Source: Antedon mediterranea
Taxonomy: Eukaryota > Echinodermata > Crinoidea > Comatulida > Antedonidae
Reading direction: 5' to 3'
Length of the DNA: 64,000 nt
Assembly: GCF_964355755.1 (NCBI RefSeq)
Contig: NC_092674.1
Coordinates: 935,001-999,000 of the forward strand
Positions 62,200 to 64,000 of the stretch are shown here, piece by piece; position 1 is the stretch's first letter, and each line of letters starts with the position of its first letter. The notes beneath the pieces are model-generated. The model worked only from the letters and a program-made list of their open reading frames with translations. It was not told the origin of the DNA and did not search any database. A program made the translations under genes and the position numbers.

Positions 62200-64000
62200 A
62201 AAAACCAATATTTTATCTTGTTCTGAAGGTGTTCATGTCATCATCCTTACCCTATTATTAGTACAACACTTTATCTTGTTGTGAAGGTGTTCACGTCATC
62301 CTCCTTACCCTATTATTAACCAATATGTTATCTTGTTCTGAAGGTGTTCACGTCATCATCCTTACCCTATTATTAACCAATATGTTATCTTGTTCTGAAG
62401 GTGTTCACGTCATCATCCTTACCCTATTATTAACCAATATGTTATCTTGTTCTGAAGGTGTTCACGTCATCATCCTTACCCTATTATTAGTACAACACTT
62501 TATCTTGTTCTGAAGGTGTTCACGTCATCATCCTTACCCTATTATTAACCAATATGTTATCTTGTTCTGAAGGTGTTCACGTCATCATCCTTACCCTATT
62601 ATTAACCAATATGTTATCTTGTTCTGAAGGTGTTCACGTCATCATCCTTACCCTATTATTAGTACAACACTTTATCTTGTTCTGAAGGTGTTCACGTCAT
62701 CATCCTTACCCTATTATTAGTACAACACTTTATCTTGTTGTGAAGGTGTTCACGTCATCATCCTTACCCTATTATTAACCAATATGTTATCTTGTTCTGA
62801 AGGTGTTCACGTCATCATCCTCACCCTATTATTAACCAATATGTTATCTTGTTCTGAAGGTGTTCACGTCATCATCCTTACCCTATTATTAGTACAACAT
62901 TTTATCTTGTTGTGAAGGTGTTCACGTCATCATCCTTACCCTATTATTAACCAATATGTTATCTTGTTGTGAAGGTGTTCACGTCATCATCCTTACCCTA
63001 TTATTAACCAATATGTTATCTTGTTCTGAAGGTGTTCACGTCATCATCCTTACCCTATTATTAACCAATATGTTATCTTGTTCTGAAGGTGTTCACGTCA
63101 TCATCCTTACCCTATTATTAGTACAACACTTTATCTTGTTCTGAAGGTGTTCACGTCATCATCCTTACCCTATTATTAACCAATATGTTATCTTGTTCTG
63201 AAGGTGTTCACGTCATCATCCTCACCCTATTATTAACCAATATGTTATCTTGTTCTGAAGGTGTTCACGTCATCATCCTTACCCTATTATTAGTACAACA
63301 CTTTATCTTGTTCTGAAGGTGTTCACGTCATCAGCCTTACCTTATTATTAGTACAACACTTTATCTTGTTGTGAAGGTGTTCACGTCATCATCCTTACCC
63401 TATTATTAGTACAACACTTTATCTTGTTCTGAAGGTGTTCACGTCATCATCCTTACCCTATTATTAGTACAACACTTTATCTTGTTGTGAAGGTGTTTAC
63501 GTCATCATCCTTACCCTATTATTAACCAATATGTTATCTTGTTCTGAAGGTGTTCACGTCATCATCCTTACCCTATTATTAACCAATATGTTATCTTGTT
63601 CTGAAGGTGTTCACGTCATCATCCTTACCCTATTATTAGTACAACACTTTATCTTGTTCTGAAGGTGTTCACGTCATCATCCTTACCTTATTATTAGTAC
63701 AACACTTTATCTTGTTCTGAAGGTGTTCACGTCATCATCCTTACCCTATTATTAGTACAACACTTTATCTTGTTCTGAAGGTGTTCACGTCATCATCCTT
63801 ACCCTATTATTAACCAATATGTTATCTTGTTCTGAAGGTGTTCACGTCATCATCCTTACCCTATTATTAACCAATATGTTATCTTGTTCTGAAGGTGTTC
63901 ACGTCATCATCCTTACCCTATTATTAGTAAAACACTTTATCTTGTTCTGAAGGTGTTCACGTCATCATCCTTACCCTATTATTAACCAATATGTTATCTT
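62200..64000. repeat. 57/58-bp two-state minisatellite, at least 30 copies, open at window end
   Basis: The core TTATCTTGTTCTGAAGGTGT ... ATCATCCTTACCCTATTATT is constant; the unit ends either in AACCAATATG (57-bp unit) or AGTACAACACT (58-bp unit). The two endings follow one another irregularly. A secondary CTTGTTGTGAAGG variant occurs mainly after the second ending. 57-bp units keep a 19-codon frame, the 58-bp units break it, so short repeated frames (62325-62513, 62956-63144) are not genes. It lies in the ZRSR2 intron starting about 75 bp after the 62125 donor. Confidence 0.95.

Noticed and set aside
62325-63144. Repeated 19-residue frames
   Set aside because: Produced by the 57-bp minisatellite; they end wherever a 58-bp unit shifts the frame.

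Overview
This is a metazoan nuclear window. It is AT-rich, with short exons, GT-AG introns and abundant dispersed repeats. Five conserved animal genes can be read exon by exon, and one gene is unrecognised. Gene lengths match human counterparts closely, and the repeats (5S- and tRNA-derived SINEs, many small foldback elements, TU-like inverted arrays) suit a marine invertebrate deuterostome. An echinoderm is my best guess, but the sequence does not prove it.

Layout. 1-19035 (+): the 3' part of a zizimin-type DOCK gene (DOCK9/10/11), covering the C-terminal part of the protein and the whole DHR2 GEF domain; its 5' end lies left of the window. 21856-25328 (-): an unrecognised three-exon gene for a single-pass membrane protein with a Ser/Thr-rich ectodomain and an SH3/SH2-ligand-rich tail. 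27.1-32.8 kb: nested mobile DNA, including a 3.57 kb TIR element with a 3-bp TAA target duplication and a readable pre-insertion site. 34157-36509 (+): AP-1 sigma subunit, complete, 158 aa. 37321-44003 (+): WDFY2, complete, 400 aa, with a probable U12-type intron. 48102-49725 (-): MOSPD1, complete, 214 aa. 50.5-59.2 kb: a large modular inverted structure of satellite arrays, foldback elements and a probable Helitron, bounded by 34-bp inverted ends. 59359-62125 (+): the 5' half of ZRSR2, which leaves the window inside a 57/58-bp minisatellite.

Function and linkage. DOCK (Rho-GEF), AP1S (clathrin adaptor), WDFY2 (PI3P-binding endosomal scaffold) and MOSPD1 (ER MSP-domain protein) act in cytoskeletal and membrane traffic; ZRSR2 acts in 3' splice-site recognition, including in the minor spliceosome. 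They do not form an operon. Their proximity is interesting because human AP1S3-WDFY1-DOCK10 (2q36) and AP1S2-ZRSR2 (Xp22) are neighbouring paralogues, so the window looks like a surviving piece of the unduplicated ancestral block.

The most unusual structure is the 50.5-59.2 kb block between the divergent genes MOSPD1 and ZRSR2.
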